The position numbers and the translations under genes were made by a program. From Arthrospira sp. PCC 9108 (GTDB lineage: Bacteria > Cyanobacteriota > Cyanobacteriia > Cyanobacteriales > Microcoleaceae): a DNA stretch of 64,000 nt. The notes beneath the pieces were generated by a model. That model was not told the origin of the DNA, made no database searches, and saw nothing but the letters and a program-made list of their open reading frames with translations. Position 1 is the stretch's first letter, and each line of letters opens with the position of its first letter. This document shows, piece after piece, positions 48,590 to 57,137 of this stretch. The stretch lies in assembly GCA_016745315.1 (NCBI GenBank), contig CP066886.1, forward strand, positions 2,604,501-2,668,500, in the 5' to 3' direction.

Positions 48590-48793
48590 CTAAGCCAGGA
48601 CAGACATTTCTAGGCTAGTTTCCTCAAAACTAAGAGCCACAAGGGGGCTAGATATCCGACTTGCAGACCGTTGAAGGCTGACTAGAAAAGACAGGTTAGG
48701 CATTGCTTCGTGACAGTGTTGGCAGTACCAATAAATTCCATTATGGTTGATATGCCTTAACATAGATGAACCGCAGCAAGGACAGGTACTCAT
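48590..48793 (-). CDS. Small zinc-ribbon protein
   Basis: A 67-residue protein with a four-cysteine zinc ribbon: STCPCCGSSMLRHINHNGIY is followed by WYCQHCHEAMPNL. This pattern is widespread as a small cyanobacterial protein of unknown function. The ATG at 48793 is preceded by GGAG at good spacing and starts directly at the zinc ribbon; an upstream start at 48817 would add an unlikely eight residues. Past the ribbon the tail is Ser/Glu-rich. A dyad, GTATCG with CGATAC near 48543-48567, lies just downstream of the gene and may help end transcription. Confidence 0.8.
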   Translation of the reverse strand: MSTCPCCGSSMLRHINHNGIYWYCQHCHEAMPNLSFLVSLQRSASRISSPLVALSFEETSLEMSVLA

Positions 48794-49385
48794 AATTTTA
48801 AACTCCAAGTTTATCAAAGGTTGAGGCTTAACACGGATTTCTTTAGCTCACTTTACTTAGTCTAAGCAGCCTTTGTGAATAAGTTGTGAAGTATTATCCA
48901 CATTTTCGGATGCGCCATATCACTGCTCACAGTTGCTAATTGATCTCAAAATATGCCAACAAGATTTGTATTCAATTACACCAATATATAAATTTCCCTA
49001 TTCCCTAAAATTTCGCCCACATTCGTGACGGCTGACTGTAATAGTATTATACACAAATTCCCGGCAGATGAGTTAAGGAAAAACTAAATCTACCCCATCA
49101 ACAGCTTAAAATCCCTGATCCCCTATGGACTCTTAGGGTCTATGGCTGGGGTGGTTGCAGCAGAAAATCAGTGCTTAACTGTCTACCTAGTCAAGATTCC
49201 CCCAACCACATAGCGATCGCCATCCGTAGAAAGATGTAGTAAAATTTGCCATCAGTTTATGGTAAAATTAATTGGCTCTCAGTCTCACCGATTTCATCCG
49301 CCAACTAGCTGATATTTAACCTAGGTTTGCTGGCGATTAATTTCAATAAAAGACGAAAATTAACGGAGTTTCCCCTAGTTAAGTC
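48794..49385. other. 592-bp intergenic region with three perfect DnaA-box sequences
   Basis: The gap lies between the zinc-ribbon gene (minus) and the FAD oxidoreductase gene (plus) and is AT-rich. It contains TGTGAATAA at 48874-48882 (TTATTCACA on minus), TTATCCACA at 48894-48902 and TTATACACA at 49047-49055, all matches to TTATNCACA. One HIP1 octamer lies near 49204. Divergent promoters must also lie here. No small gene was recognised. Confidence 0.5.
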
Positions 49386-50558
49386 ATGTTTTCTGTTACC
49401 CCTGTTAAAGACCTGGTACTAATTGGAGGGGGTCACAGCCATGTGATCGTCCTCAAACAATTAGCCATTAATCCCATTCCCAGACTACGCCTGACCCTAA
49501 TTTCCGATGTGTACCATACTCCCTATTCGGGGATGCTACCGGGATATATAGCCGGACTATATAAGTTTAACGATTGCCATATAGATGTGCAAGCCTTAGC
49601 CAATTTGGCGAAAGCCAGACTATTGATAGATCGGGCCATGGGTTTAGACCTACAAACCAATCAAGTCCTGTGCGCCAACCGTCCCCCCGTCCCCTTCGAT
49701 ATTCTATCTATAGACATAGGTAGTACCCCCGGCACTATGACGGTTCCCGGTGTCCAACAACAGGCCATTCCGGTGAAACCCATTGCTAAATTTCTCGACC
49801 ACTGGGATAAAATTGTCGAAACGGTGAGGGAAAACCCGAGGGAGAAAATGCGATTAGCAGTGGTTGGCGGCGGCGCTGGGGGAGTGGAATTAACCTTAGC
49901 TATATTTTCCCGTCTCCAACAGATTTATGGTCTCCACAGCCAACTACCAGAAAATCACCTAGAGTTACATCTATTTCAAAAAAGCGATCGCCTAATTCCC
50001 CAACGCCACCCAGGAGTTAGTCAGCGTTTGCAAAAACTGATCAGCAGTCGAGGTATCAACCTACACCTAGGGGAAACCGTCACCGAAATCGAGGGAAAAT
50101 CCCCCCATAGCATCCATTGTGAATCAGGATTAACCGTAAAGTGCGATCGCTTGTTTTGGGTGACACAAGCCCGCGCCGCCACCTGGTTAAAAGACGCAGG
50201 ACTAGCCACCGACGATCAAGGATTTATCCTCGTTAACGATTACCTTCAGTCTATCTCTCACCCTGATATTTTCGCCGCTGGAGATATCGCCACCATGTTA
50301 AACCATCCCCGACCCAAAGCCGGAGTTTTCGCAGTCCGTCAAGGAAAACCCCTCGCCGAAAACCTGGGACGCAAAGCCAACCAACAACCCCTAAAACCCT
50401 ATCGACCCCAGAAAGAATTTTTAATCCTAATTAGTACAGGAGACCAACAGGCGATCGCCTCACGCGGCTGTTTTCGTCTAGGTCCCCATCCCCTAATTTG
50501 GCAATGGAAAGACCATATTGATCGTCAATTTATGAACAACTTTACTCAGCTTGATTAA
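49386..50558 (+). CDS. FAD/NAD(P)-dependent pyridine nucleotide-disulfide oxidoreductase, SelD-N-terminal type
   Basis: A 390-residue flavoprotein. DLVLIGGGHSHVIVLKQL is an FAD-binding Rossmann loop with a GGGHSHV variant. YSGMLPGYIAGLY, DIGSTPGTM, the NAD(P)-site AVVGGGAGGVELTLAI and DIFAAGDIATM follow. This set matches the oxidoreductase module that, in many cyanobacteria, is fused N-terminally to selenide, water dikinase. Here the protein ends after the flavin part and no SelD domain follows. Its substrate is not known; NDH-2-like quinone reduction is an alternative. It converges on tsaE with a 4-base overlap at the stop codons. Confidence 0.88.
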   Translation: MFSVTPVKDLVLIGGGHSHVIVLKQLAINPIPRLRLTLISDVYHTPYSGMLPGYIAGLYKFNDCHIDVQALANLAKARLLIDRAMGLDLQTNQVLCANRPPVPFDILSIDIGSTPGTMTVPGVQQQAIPVKPIAKFLDHWDKIVETVRENPREKMRLAVVGGGAGGVELTLAIFSRLQQIYGLHSQLPENHLELHLFQKSDRLIPQRHPGVSQRLQKLISSRGINLHLGETVTEIEGKSPHSIHCESGLTVKCDRLFWVTQARAATWLKDAGLATDDQGFILVNDYLQSISHPDIFAAGDIATMLNHPRPKAGVFAVRQGKPLAENLGRKANQQPLKPYRPQKEFLILISTGDQQAIASRGCFRLGPHPLIWQWKDHIDRQFMNNFTQLD

Positions 50559-51031
50559 ACTGGGTTAATTAACCCATCCAATGCCATCACCAACCCCCCC
50601 ATAGGAATCAATTTAATTTGGCGATCGCCTTGGGGAGTATGACTCAAAATAATCTGCAAATAATCAGCCGGACGATAGGCTAGACGTTCCGACCACTCCA
50701 CCGCCACAATACCCGGTTCCACCTCCACCCCCTCCCAATACAAGGAAATATTCAACCCCTCAATTTCCGACTCATTCAGGCGATATAAATCCAAATGATA
50801 CAGAGGAATCCGTCCGCTTGTATACTCATTAATCAAAGTAAAAGTCGGACTATCCACTGATTCGGAAATACCCAAACCCTTAGCGATACCTTGCACTAAA
50901 GTAGTCTTACCCGTCCCTAGATTACCCTCCAGCAGAATTAAACTATTAGCACCAAGCGATCGCCCCAATTTCACCCCCACAGCTTGGGTGGCGATCGCAT
51001 CAACCAGAGACAATATCACCGCCTCATTCAT
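50555..51031 (-). CDS. tsaE: tRNA threonylcarbamoyladenosine biosynthesis ATPase TsaE
   Basis: A 158-residue P-loop ATPase. Walker A is EGNLGTGKTTLVQGIAKGL near residue 35. SVDSPTFTLINEY and LYHLDLYRL are family-typical, and VAVEWSERL is the later conserved block. TsaE works with TsaB, TsaC and TsaD to place the threonylcarbamoyl group on A37 of ANN-decoding tRNAs; TsaB and TsaD genes are not in this window. Length and motifs match the family fully. It converges on the FAD oxidoreductase gene with overlapping ends and lies 51 bp from the DUF1622 gene. Confidence 0.96.
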   Translation of the reverse strand: MNEAVILSLVDAIATQAVGVKLGRSLGANSLILLEGNLGTGKTTLVQGIAKGLGISESVDSPTFTLINEYTSGRIPLYHLDLYRLNESEIEGLNISLYWEGVEVEPGIVAVEWSERLAYRPADYLQIILSHTPQGDRQIKLIPMGGLVMALDGLINPV

Positions 51032-51082
51032 CTGTTCAATCCTTCCTCAATTTCACAAATTTATTAATCACTCAAACCCCCT

Positions 51083-51556
51083 TTATTCTACATGATTTTT
51101 TTTAAAATCAAACTCCTTCTCAAGTTCCTTATTCAGGAAATAGTTTAAAAACGTCCGAATCAAAGCAATTACCCCCAATCTAATTAGAGTTTCCTCCGTC
51201 GGGGCGACAGTGGTAGCCAGAATATCAGCCCCCAGTTGAAATTCTAAGGCTAATGCCAACCACACCCCAAACCTAATCCGTAACTCGATAAACAGAAACT
51301 CATCATATTGAAATTGAGAAAATTTAATCGCCAGTTGTCCGGTTTTCACTACACCAAACAACACACAAAAAACCGAAATGGTCTCTAATACAAACTTCGC
51401 CAAATCAACTAGCAGTTTGAGTCCATTCTCAGCCGTATATAACCATTCCATAAACTTGTCATGCCAGGGTAAAGTTACCCCAGCTATGTTAGCAGCAACA
51501 GCCAGATCTGAACCAGCGATCCAGATTTGGTCAAGGCTACCACTAGACAGACCCAC
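51083..51556 (-). CDS. DUF1622 family membrane protein
   Basis: A protein of up to 157 residues with three hydrophobic helices. WLALALEFQLGADILATTVAP and IRTFLNYFLNKELEKEF are the hallmark blocks of DUF1622, a family of unknown function. The longest frame begins at GTG 51556. The family usually has about 120 residues, and an internal ATG at 51451 (MEWLYTAENGLK) gives 122, so that may be the true start; no strong ribosome binding site favours either. It is divergent from the DevA-like ATPase gene with about 250 bp of intergenic DNA. Confidence 0.8.
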   Translation of the reverse strand: MGLSSGSLDQIWIAGSDLAVAANIAGVTLPWHDKFMEWLYTAENGLKLLVDLAKFVLETISVFCVLFGVVKTGQLAIKFSQFQYDEFLFIELRIRFGVWLALALEFQLGADILATTVAPTEETLIRLGVIALIRTFLNYFLNKELEKEFDFKKNHVE

Positions 51557-51803
51557 CGGGTTTCAGGCTATTATATATAGAATTGCCCGAATCAAGTTAA
51601 TTGGACTCCACCCTGACCCATGGGGAAACATTTAACCCGACAGTGACAGTTCCCTAAATGTCATATTTCTACAAAACTACCACTATCCAATAGGTCATAA
51701 TTAAATTGAAACCAGATTTTTTTGCCGATCATGTCACAACTACCAGTAAAGTTTTAAAGACCGTGCCAGTAAGCTGTCGCTAATCTCAGATCGAGGGTCA
51801 TCA

Positions 51804-52553
51804 ATGATCACTTCTAACTTAAATTGGACTAACTTAGCCAAAAGCAAAAGCCTCATGGCTGAACGCAACCATGATCCTAAATCGATCGCGATTTGGGCCT
51901 GTGGTATTCAAATGATTTATCAATCTGGACGGCAAAATTTTCAAGTCCTCAAAGGTATTGATCTGCAAGTTCGCTCTGGGGACATACAACTTTTGATGGG
52001 ACCAAGTGGCTCTGGTAAAACCACCTTACTCTCAATTTTGGCCGGACTTCTCACCCCCACAGCCGGGCGAGTCATGTTATTAGACCAAAATATTACCCAA
52101 ATGTCTCGCCAGCAGTTAGCACAGTTTCGGCTAAGGAATATTGGCTTTATTTTTCAGGGGTTTAACTTGTTTCCAGCACTCACGGCGGCGGAAAATGTGG
52201 AAGTTGCCCTAAATATCAAAGGCATTCGTGGACGTAGAGCCCGCCATGAAGCCGAAATACGGCTCGATCAAGTGGGTTTGGCTGCCCAGAAGCATTTGCG
52301 ACCCCGCGACCTTTCTGGGGGGCAAAAACAGCGGGTAGCGATCGCCCGCGCCTTGGCGGGAAATCCTAAACTAATTATGGCCGATGAACCTACAGCAGCC
52401 CTAGACTCCACCAGCGGTCACGCCGTTATTGATGTATTACGGAAGTTGGCCAAAGAAGACGGCGCGACAGTGTTAATGGTCACTCACGACCCCCGCATTA
52501 TTGATGTCGCCGATCGCATTCTACATCTCGAAGACGGTCAAATTCAGCACTAA
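51804..52553 (+). CDS. ABC transporter ATP-binding protein, DevA/LolD-like, without partner permease
   Basis: A 249-residue ATPase. Walker A is MGPSGSGKTTLLSILAGLL, the Q-loop GFIFQGFNLFPALT, the signature LSGGQKQRVAIARAL and Walker B LIMADEPTAALDS, with H in MVTHDPR. The GFIFQxFNL and MADEPTAALD forms are typical of the MacB/LolD/DevA group, which normally couples to a FtsX/MacB-type permease for glycolipid, lipoprotein or peptide export. No such permease is nearby. The gene is followed two bases after its stop by a PLP ammonia-lyase gene, so the two are probably co-transcribed. An internal ATG 17 codons downstream is another possible start. Confidence 0.92.
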   Translation: MITSNLNWTNLAKSKSLMAERNHDPKSIAIWACGIQMIYQSGRQNFQVLKGIDLQVRSGDIQLLMGPSGSGKTTLLSILAGLLTPTAGRVMLLDQNITQMSRQQLAQFRLRNIGFIFQGFNLFPALTAAENVEVALNIKGIRGRRARHEAEIRLDQVGLAAQKHLRPRDLSGGQKQRVAIARALAGNPKLIMADEPTAALDSTSGHAVIDVLRKLAKEDGATVLMVTHDPRIIDVADRILHLEDGQIQH

Positions 52554-52555
52554 CC

Positions 52556-53548
52556 ATGGATAGCCAGTTACCAGTTAACTTTGATGCAGTTGCTACCGCC
52601 TCCGCACGTCTCAAGGGCTACCTAAAGCCTACCCCAGTGGTTACATCTACCACTGTGAACCGACTAACCGGGGGGACGGTTTTTTTTAAGTGCGAGAATT
52701 TCCAACGTACTGGATCATTTAAGTTCCGTGGTGCTTTCAATGCCCTATCTTTGCTAGATCCTAAATCACAACAGGGCGGCGTGTTTACCTATTCCTCCGG
52801 CAATCATGCCCAAGCGATCGCACAAGCTGGGTCAATTTTAGGAATCAACACCACTATCATTATGCCAGACAATGCCCCCGCTGTCAAGCGATCGGCTACA
52901 GCTAATTATGGCGCGGAAATTGTCCTGTATAATCCCTCAGAAGTAGTGCGAGAAAAATATTGTCAACAACTAGCAGGGGAAAGAAATGCTACCATTATTC
53001 CCCCCTATAATCATCCCGATATTATCGCCGGACAGGGAACTACAGCATTAGAATTAATTGAGGATGTAGGAGAGTTGGATTTATTGTTAGTTTGTTGTGG
53101 CGGCGGTGGCTTGCTTTCTGGTTGTGCGATCGCCACGCGCCAACTTTCTCCCGCTTGTCAAATTATTGGGGTTGAACCCGCTTTAGCAGACGATGCTACC
53201 CGGTCATTTAAGACTAAAACTCTCCATACTATTCACAACCCCCAAACTATTGCTGATGGCGCGAGAACACCTTATTTAGGAAGTCTCACCTTTCCGATTA
53301 TCCTAGCTAAAGTTGATGATATGGTAACCGTTTCCGAAACTCAAATTATTCAGGCGATGTGGTTTTTATGGGAAAGGTTAAAATTGGTGGTAGAACCCAC
53401 CGGAGCATTAGCCACAGCCGCTTTATTATCGGGAATTGTCCCCGCTGCTAATCGTCGTGTAGGGGTGATTATTAGTGGCGGTAATGTGGATTTAAAAGAG
53501 GCGATCGCTTTCTTTCAAAATCAGCCACCAATTAATTGGGTAAGTTAA
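52556..53548 (+). CDS. PLP-dependent serine/threonine dehydratase-type enzyme
   Basis: A 330-residue fold-type II PLP enzyme. The cofactor lysine lies in the motif RTGSFKFRGAFNAL, about residue 51. YSSGNHAQAIAQAG and the phosphate loop CCGGGGLLSGCAIA follow, and VEPTGALATAALL is conserved late. These match threonine/serine dehydratase, serine racemase and threo-3-hydroxyaspartate ammonia-lyase; they cannot be told apart without substrate data. There is no C-terminal ACT regulatory domain, so it is not the biosynthetic IlvA form. It follows the DevA-like ATPase gene directly. Its 3' end overlaps the convergent phosphodiesterase gene by 17 bases. Confidence 0.9.
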   Translation: MDSQLPVNFDAVATASARLKGYLKPTPVVTSTTVNRLTGGTVFFKCENFQRTGSFKFRGAFNALSLLDPKSQQGGVFTYSSGNHAQAIAQAGSILGINTTIIMPDNAPAVKRSATANYGAEIVLYNPSEVVREKYCQQLAGERNATIIPPYNHPDIIAGQGTTALELIEDVGELDLLLVCCGGGGLLSGCAIATRQLSPACQIIGVEPALADDATRSFKTKTLHTIHNPQTIADGARTPYLGSLTFPIILAKVDDMVTVSETQIIQAMWFLWERLKLVVEPTGALATAALLSGIVPAANRRVGVIISGGNVDLKEAIAFFQNQPPINWVS

Positions 53549-55271
53549 GTTCAGGGTCGCTTTTTAATAAGCCTTCAAACTGAGCATCCGTCAGGGGGGG
53601 ACTGAAAATATAACCCTGAATTTCATGACATAAATTGTCATAAATAAACGCCAGTTCTTCTGCGGTTTCTACCCCTTCCGCCACCACTTTTAAGTTAAGT
53701 TGTTTGGTCATCATAGTCACCGCCTTAACAATAGCTTGAGTTTTCGGATTTTGATGAACATCTTTCACAAAGCACCTGTCTAGTTTTAAAGTATCAAACG
53801 GAAACTTATTTAAATAGTTAAGAGACGAGTAACCCGTCCCAAAATCATCAATGGAGACCTTGACACCCAGAGACTTTAATTCCTTTAACTTGCGGATAGA
53901 TAACTCCTCATTTTTAACCAAGATGCTTTCCGTTAACTCTAGTTCTAAATAAGCCGGATCCACCCCTTGATCATTTAAAATTTCCATTAAATGTTCACAA
54001 AAATTAGCCTGATTAAACTGATAGGCTGAAACATTCACCGCCACCGGAATTAACAGGCCTAAATTTGTCCAAGTTTTGATTTGACGACAAGCCGTTTTAA
54101 CTACCCATTCTCCAATAGTTTCAATCAAACCTGTTTCTTCAGCCAAAGGAATAAATAACCCAGGTGACACCAAACCATTATTGCACCGATTCCACCTCAG
54201 CAAAGCCTCAGCACCCACAATCTTACCAGTTTTTAAGCAGACTTTTGGCTGATAATACAGTTGTAACTCATTCCTGGCGATCGCCTTTTGCAGATCCGCC
54301 TCTAAAGCTAGACTCTCCGATGACAGTACCTGTAAACTATCTCGATATAGAGTACAGCGGTTTCCCCCATAACTGCGACTCGAATTTAAAGCAATTTGAC
54401 TATTTTTTAAAAGCCAATCAATGTCCTGACCGTGAATAGGATAAAGAGCAATTCCCATACTAGCCATAATCACCATTTCCTGACCATTAATTAATAAAGG
54501 TTCAGCTACAGCATCCCTGAGTAATTTAGCTTGCTCATTTACTTGATTTTCCGAGCCAGCCAACTGACCAATAATCGCAAACTCTCCACTGGTTAAAGAA
54601 GCCACAGTACCCTGATTATCCATAGCTTTAACTAACCTTTCTCCCACCTGCTTCAGTAGTGCTTCCGCCGACTCATAACCGAGGGTGTCATTAATCCGAT
54701 TAAATCTATCTACACTCAAACAGACAATTGGAATTAATCCCGAATCGTAACTTGGTAAATTCTCTACAATTTTTTCAAAGCGATCGCGCAAAGCCAAACG
54801 ATTCGGTAAATTAGTGATTCCGTCCCAGTCCACCAGTTGATTAACCTGTTCTTCTGTAGATACAATTGGACTTTGATTATTTTGATAATACTGTTGCATA
54901 TTGGAATGTTTTTCTAAACGCACCGTAATCGATCGCATTAGCTCCGCTGCTGAACAAGGTTTCGTAATATAATCATCAGCACCCAACTCCATAGCCTTGC
55001 GGGTATTCATGCGATCGGCTAAAGCCGTCATAAAAATAAACGGAATAATTGCCGTTTTCGGGTTCTGTCGAAGCTGTGCCAAAACTCCATAACCATCAAG
55101 TATCGGCATCATTACATCACACAAAATCAGATCAGGATGCTCCTGTTCAGCCAGTTTAACACCCCGCAGACCATCGGTAGCTTCCAACACTTGGAAATTC
55201 TCAAATGTTAGCAGTTCCACCAAGTTCTCTCTGACCAATCTTTCATCTTCAATAATCAGAATTTTTTTCAT
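53532..55271 (-). CDS. REC-GGDEF-EAL response regulator, probable c-di-GMP phosphodiesterase
   Basis: A 579-residue protein. The receiver (3-118) has ILIIEDERLVRENLV and LILCDVMMPILDGYG with phosphoacceptor Asp and KP near 105. The GGDEF domain (about 150-310) is degenerate: the signature reads VASLTSGEFAII, so cyclase activity is unlikely. The EAL domain (about 325-570) looks active: VGAEALLRWN, VNVSAYQF, ELTESILV, SIDDFGTGYSS, LKLDRCF and VAEGVETAEE keep the metal and catalytic residues. It likely hydrolyses c-di-GMP when phosphorylated by the histidine kinase encoded just upstream, whose reading frame overlaps its ATG by four bases. Confidence 0.93.
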   Translation of the reverse strand: MKKILIIEDERLVRENLVELLTFENFQVLEATDGLRGVKLAEQEHPDLILCDVMMPILDGYGVLAQLRQNPKTAIIPFIFMTALADRMNTRKAMELGADDYITKPCSAAELMRSITVRLEKHSNMQQYYQNNQSPIVSTEEQVNQLVDWDGITNLPNRLALRDRFEKIVENLPSYDSGLIPIVCLSVDRFNRINDTLGYESAEALLKQVGERLVKAMDNQGTVASLTSGEFAIIGQLAGSENQVNEQAKLLRDAVAEPLLINGQEMVIMASMGIALYPIHGQDIDWLLKNSQIALNSSRSYGGNRCTLYRDSLQVLSSESLALEADLQKAIARNELQLYYQPKVCLKTGKIVGAEALLRWNRCNNGLVSPGLFIPLAEETGLIETIGEWVVKTACRQIKTWTNLGLLIPVAVNVSAYQFNQANFCEHLMEILNDQGVDPAYLELELTESILVKNEELSIRKLKELKSLGVKVSIDDFGTGYSSLNYLNKFPFDTLKLDRCFVKDVHQNPKTQAIVKAVTMMTKQLNLKVVAEGVETAEELAFIYDNLCHEIQGYIFSPPLTDAQFEGLLKSDPELNLPN

Positions 55272-56481
55272 TCCTCTAATTTAGATGGCAAGATAACTGT
55301 ACAAGTTGTTCCTATTCCTTCTTCACTTTCCACCCGAATTTCACCAAGCTGTAAATCTACCGCTTTTTTCACCAAAGACAACCCCAGTCCTGTTCCTGAT
55401 ATATTCCCCACATTGCTACCACGGTGAAACGGCTCAAATAGGCGTTTTATATCCAACTTAGGAATGCCAATACCTGAGTCCTTAATCGCCAATATAACCC
55501 GATCATCCTCACAAGTCAAGTCTATTTTAATATCCCCCCCGCCTGGGAATACTTAATCGCGTTAGAAATCAGGTTAGTTAGTATTTGTGAGATTAAATAC
55601 TCATCAAGTCTGGTATCCGGGAAACTGCTAGGACAGGTAAAAATTAAATTGTGTTTATCCGTGGTTAGTTGAATTTCCGCAATTAAGTTAGCGCAAAACT
55701 CTTTCAGATTCACCAGCACGGGATGGGGGATTAACTTGCCAGATTCCGCTTTTTCAATGATTAGAATATCATTTAAAAGTTCTGTCATTTGCTGGATTCC
55801 TACCCTGATTCTCTGAAAATGGGTGCGTTTTTTGTCATCGGAAATTCTCTGACTATAACTTTCTAATAATCCAGCCGAAAAAGAAATCGTAGTTAAGGGA
55901 GTCCTCAATTCATGGGAAATTGTCGTAATTAAACTAGTTTTAAGGTCTTGAAATTCTGCCTGAATTTGGTCGATTTGTTTTTGGCTATAATCCCGCAAAT
56001 CATGATTTTCACTTCTCAGACTATCAATCTGTTCTTGGAGTTGAGAAACTGATTGATATAATATGGGATTGTTCAGAATTTGTAAAAGTCGGTAACTCGA
56101 AATTAATCCCAATAAATGATTTTCGTCATTAACTACGACACAAAAATCAGTTTTAGCATTGTTAAAGAATGAAATTAGGCTAGAGATATTCGGCAAATGT
56201 GACTTTTTGAAGACCAGTGGTAATTCCTTCATTACTTCTGCCACTTTAGTCTCATTTAGATCTATTTTTTTCGACACGACATCGACTACCTCCTTGGCGC
56301 TGAATGAACCAATGGGGGTACTGTCATTGACAACTAAAACCACCTGTGCGTCCAACTCCTTCATTAGAGCGATCGCATCCATTATTTTAGTTTCCGGTCC
56401 AACAATAATAGGTGAAGTATCTAGGATAGCTTTTTCTAATCTAAAGAGTGCTAAGTTAAACCGAAACCCACTGGCTATCAA
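55268..56481 (-). pseudogene. CBS-domain histidine kinase, frameshifted in its ATPase domain
   Basis: Two frames, 55522-56481 (319 aa) and 55268-55519 (83 aa), are pieces of one kinase. The first has two CBS-type units (about 20-140), a coiled coil, HisKA (SHELRTPLTTISFSAGLL) and the N box NLISNAIKYSQAGG, then runs out of frame in a stretch of seven G on the minus strand (C run at 55534-55540). Adding one G continues DIKIDLTCEDD and then DSGIGIP and GTGLGLSLVKK. The repaired gene has 405 codons. The start is TTG at 56481, inside a hairpin loop. Its partner is the REC-GGDEF-EAL gene. A sequencing slip, slippage expression and real loss are all open. Confidence 0.88.
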
Positions 56482-56547
56482 AGCCAGGGTTTTCTGAGTT
56501 CAACAACTCCCCTTTCCTGAACATGGTTTACCATCTTCAGTCAAGGG
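56471..56547 (-). promoter_or_regulatory. Three abutting hairpins in the 5' leader of the CBS-histidine kinase gene
   Basis: In minus-strand order: 56547-56510 (CCCTT, TGAA and ATGGT arms against ACCAT, TTCA and AAGGG), 56509-56496 (GAGTT/AACTC) and 56487-56471 (CTGGCT/AGCCAG). The last loop contains the TTG start codon at 56479-56481. This structure suggests control of translation or processing of the leader. Confidence 0.5.
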
Positions 56548-56712
56548 CGAACCTGTTGACCCCAATTGGCAATTGTGCTAGACCCCAGGAACAGGCTAAT
56601 AGCCACCAAGGCATCCCACCACAGCCACATTGTAGCACAGTCAAAATAAAATCTTGCTTACGTTAAGCCTACAAGCAATAGATAGTCGGGGCTATAGTTT
56701 CAGAGTCCACCA

Positions 56713-56747
56713 CCAAAAAAGCCTAATTTCCTTAGAAACCAGGCTTT
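56713..56747 (-). terminator. Rho-independent terminator after ndhE
   Basis: AAGCCT at 56719-56724 pairs with AGGCTT at 56741-56746. On the minus strand the hairpin is followed by TTTTTT. It lies about 25 bp after the ndhE stop and is placed to end the ndhA-I-G-E transcript. Confidence 0.8.
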
Positions 56748-56772
56748 AAGTTATTAGTTTTAGTTAGGAAGG

Positions 56773-57084
56773 CTACCACTTTAACAAGTTAAACTCTTCC
56801 ATATCGACCGTATCACGGTTGCGATAAATTGTCAAGACGATCGCCAAACCGACCGCCGCCTCAGCCGCCGCCACAGTAATCACAAACACCGTAAAAACTT
56901 GACCCTTAATACTCCCAGAGTCCAAGTAATTAGAAAACCCCATCAAATTGAGGTTAACAGCATTAAGCAGTAACTCAATAGACATGAGAACTCGGACCGC
57001 ATTACGGCTAGTAATCAATCCATAGATACCTATACAAAACAAAGCCGCCGCGACCAATAGAAAATATTGAAGTTGCAATTCCAT
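56773..57084 (-). CDS. ndhE: NAD(P)H-quinone oxidoreductase subunit 4L
   Basis: A 103-residue, three-helix subunit of the membrane arm of NDH-1 in the thylakoid and plasma membranes, used in respiration and cyclic electron flow. MELQLQYFLLVAAALFCIGI and VLMSIELLLNAVNLNLMGF are NdhE/NuoK signatures, with the membrane glutamate in MSIELLLNAVN and another in AAAEAAVGLAIV. The ATG at 57084 gives the normal length; the longer frame from a TTG at 57090 is not needed. It is last in ndhA-I-G-E, with a 116-bp gap before it that holds a strong hairpin, and an intrinsic terminator follows. Confidence 0.97.
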   Translation of the reverse strand: MELQLQYFLLVAAALFCIGIYGLITSRNAVRVLMSIELLLNAVNLNLMGFSNYLDSGSIKGQVFTVFVITVAAAEAAVGLAIVLTIYRNRDTVDMEEFNLLKW

Positions 57085-57137
57085 AAACAATTTTTAAGAT
57101 TTTCAAGTGTCTGTCTAATCAAACCCGGTTCACCACA

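Noticed and set aside
56501..56772. tRNA, SRP RNA or 6S RNA in the structured gap
   Set aside because: No T-loop or acceptor stem of a tRNA and no SRP GGAA-type apical loop were found. I could not match it to 6S RNA with confidence.
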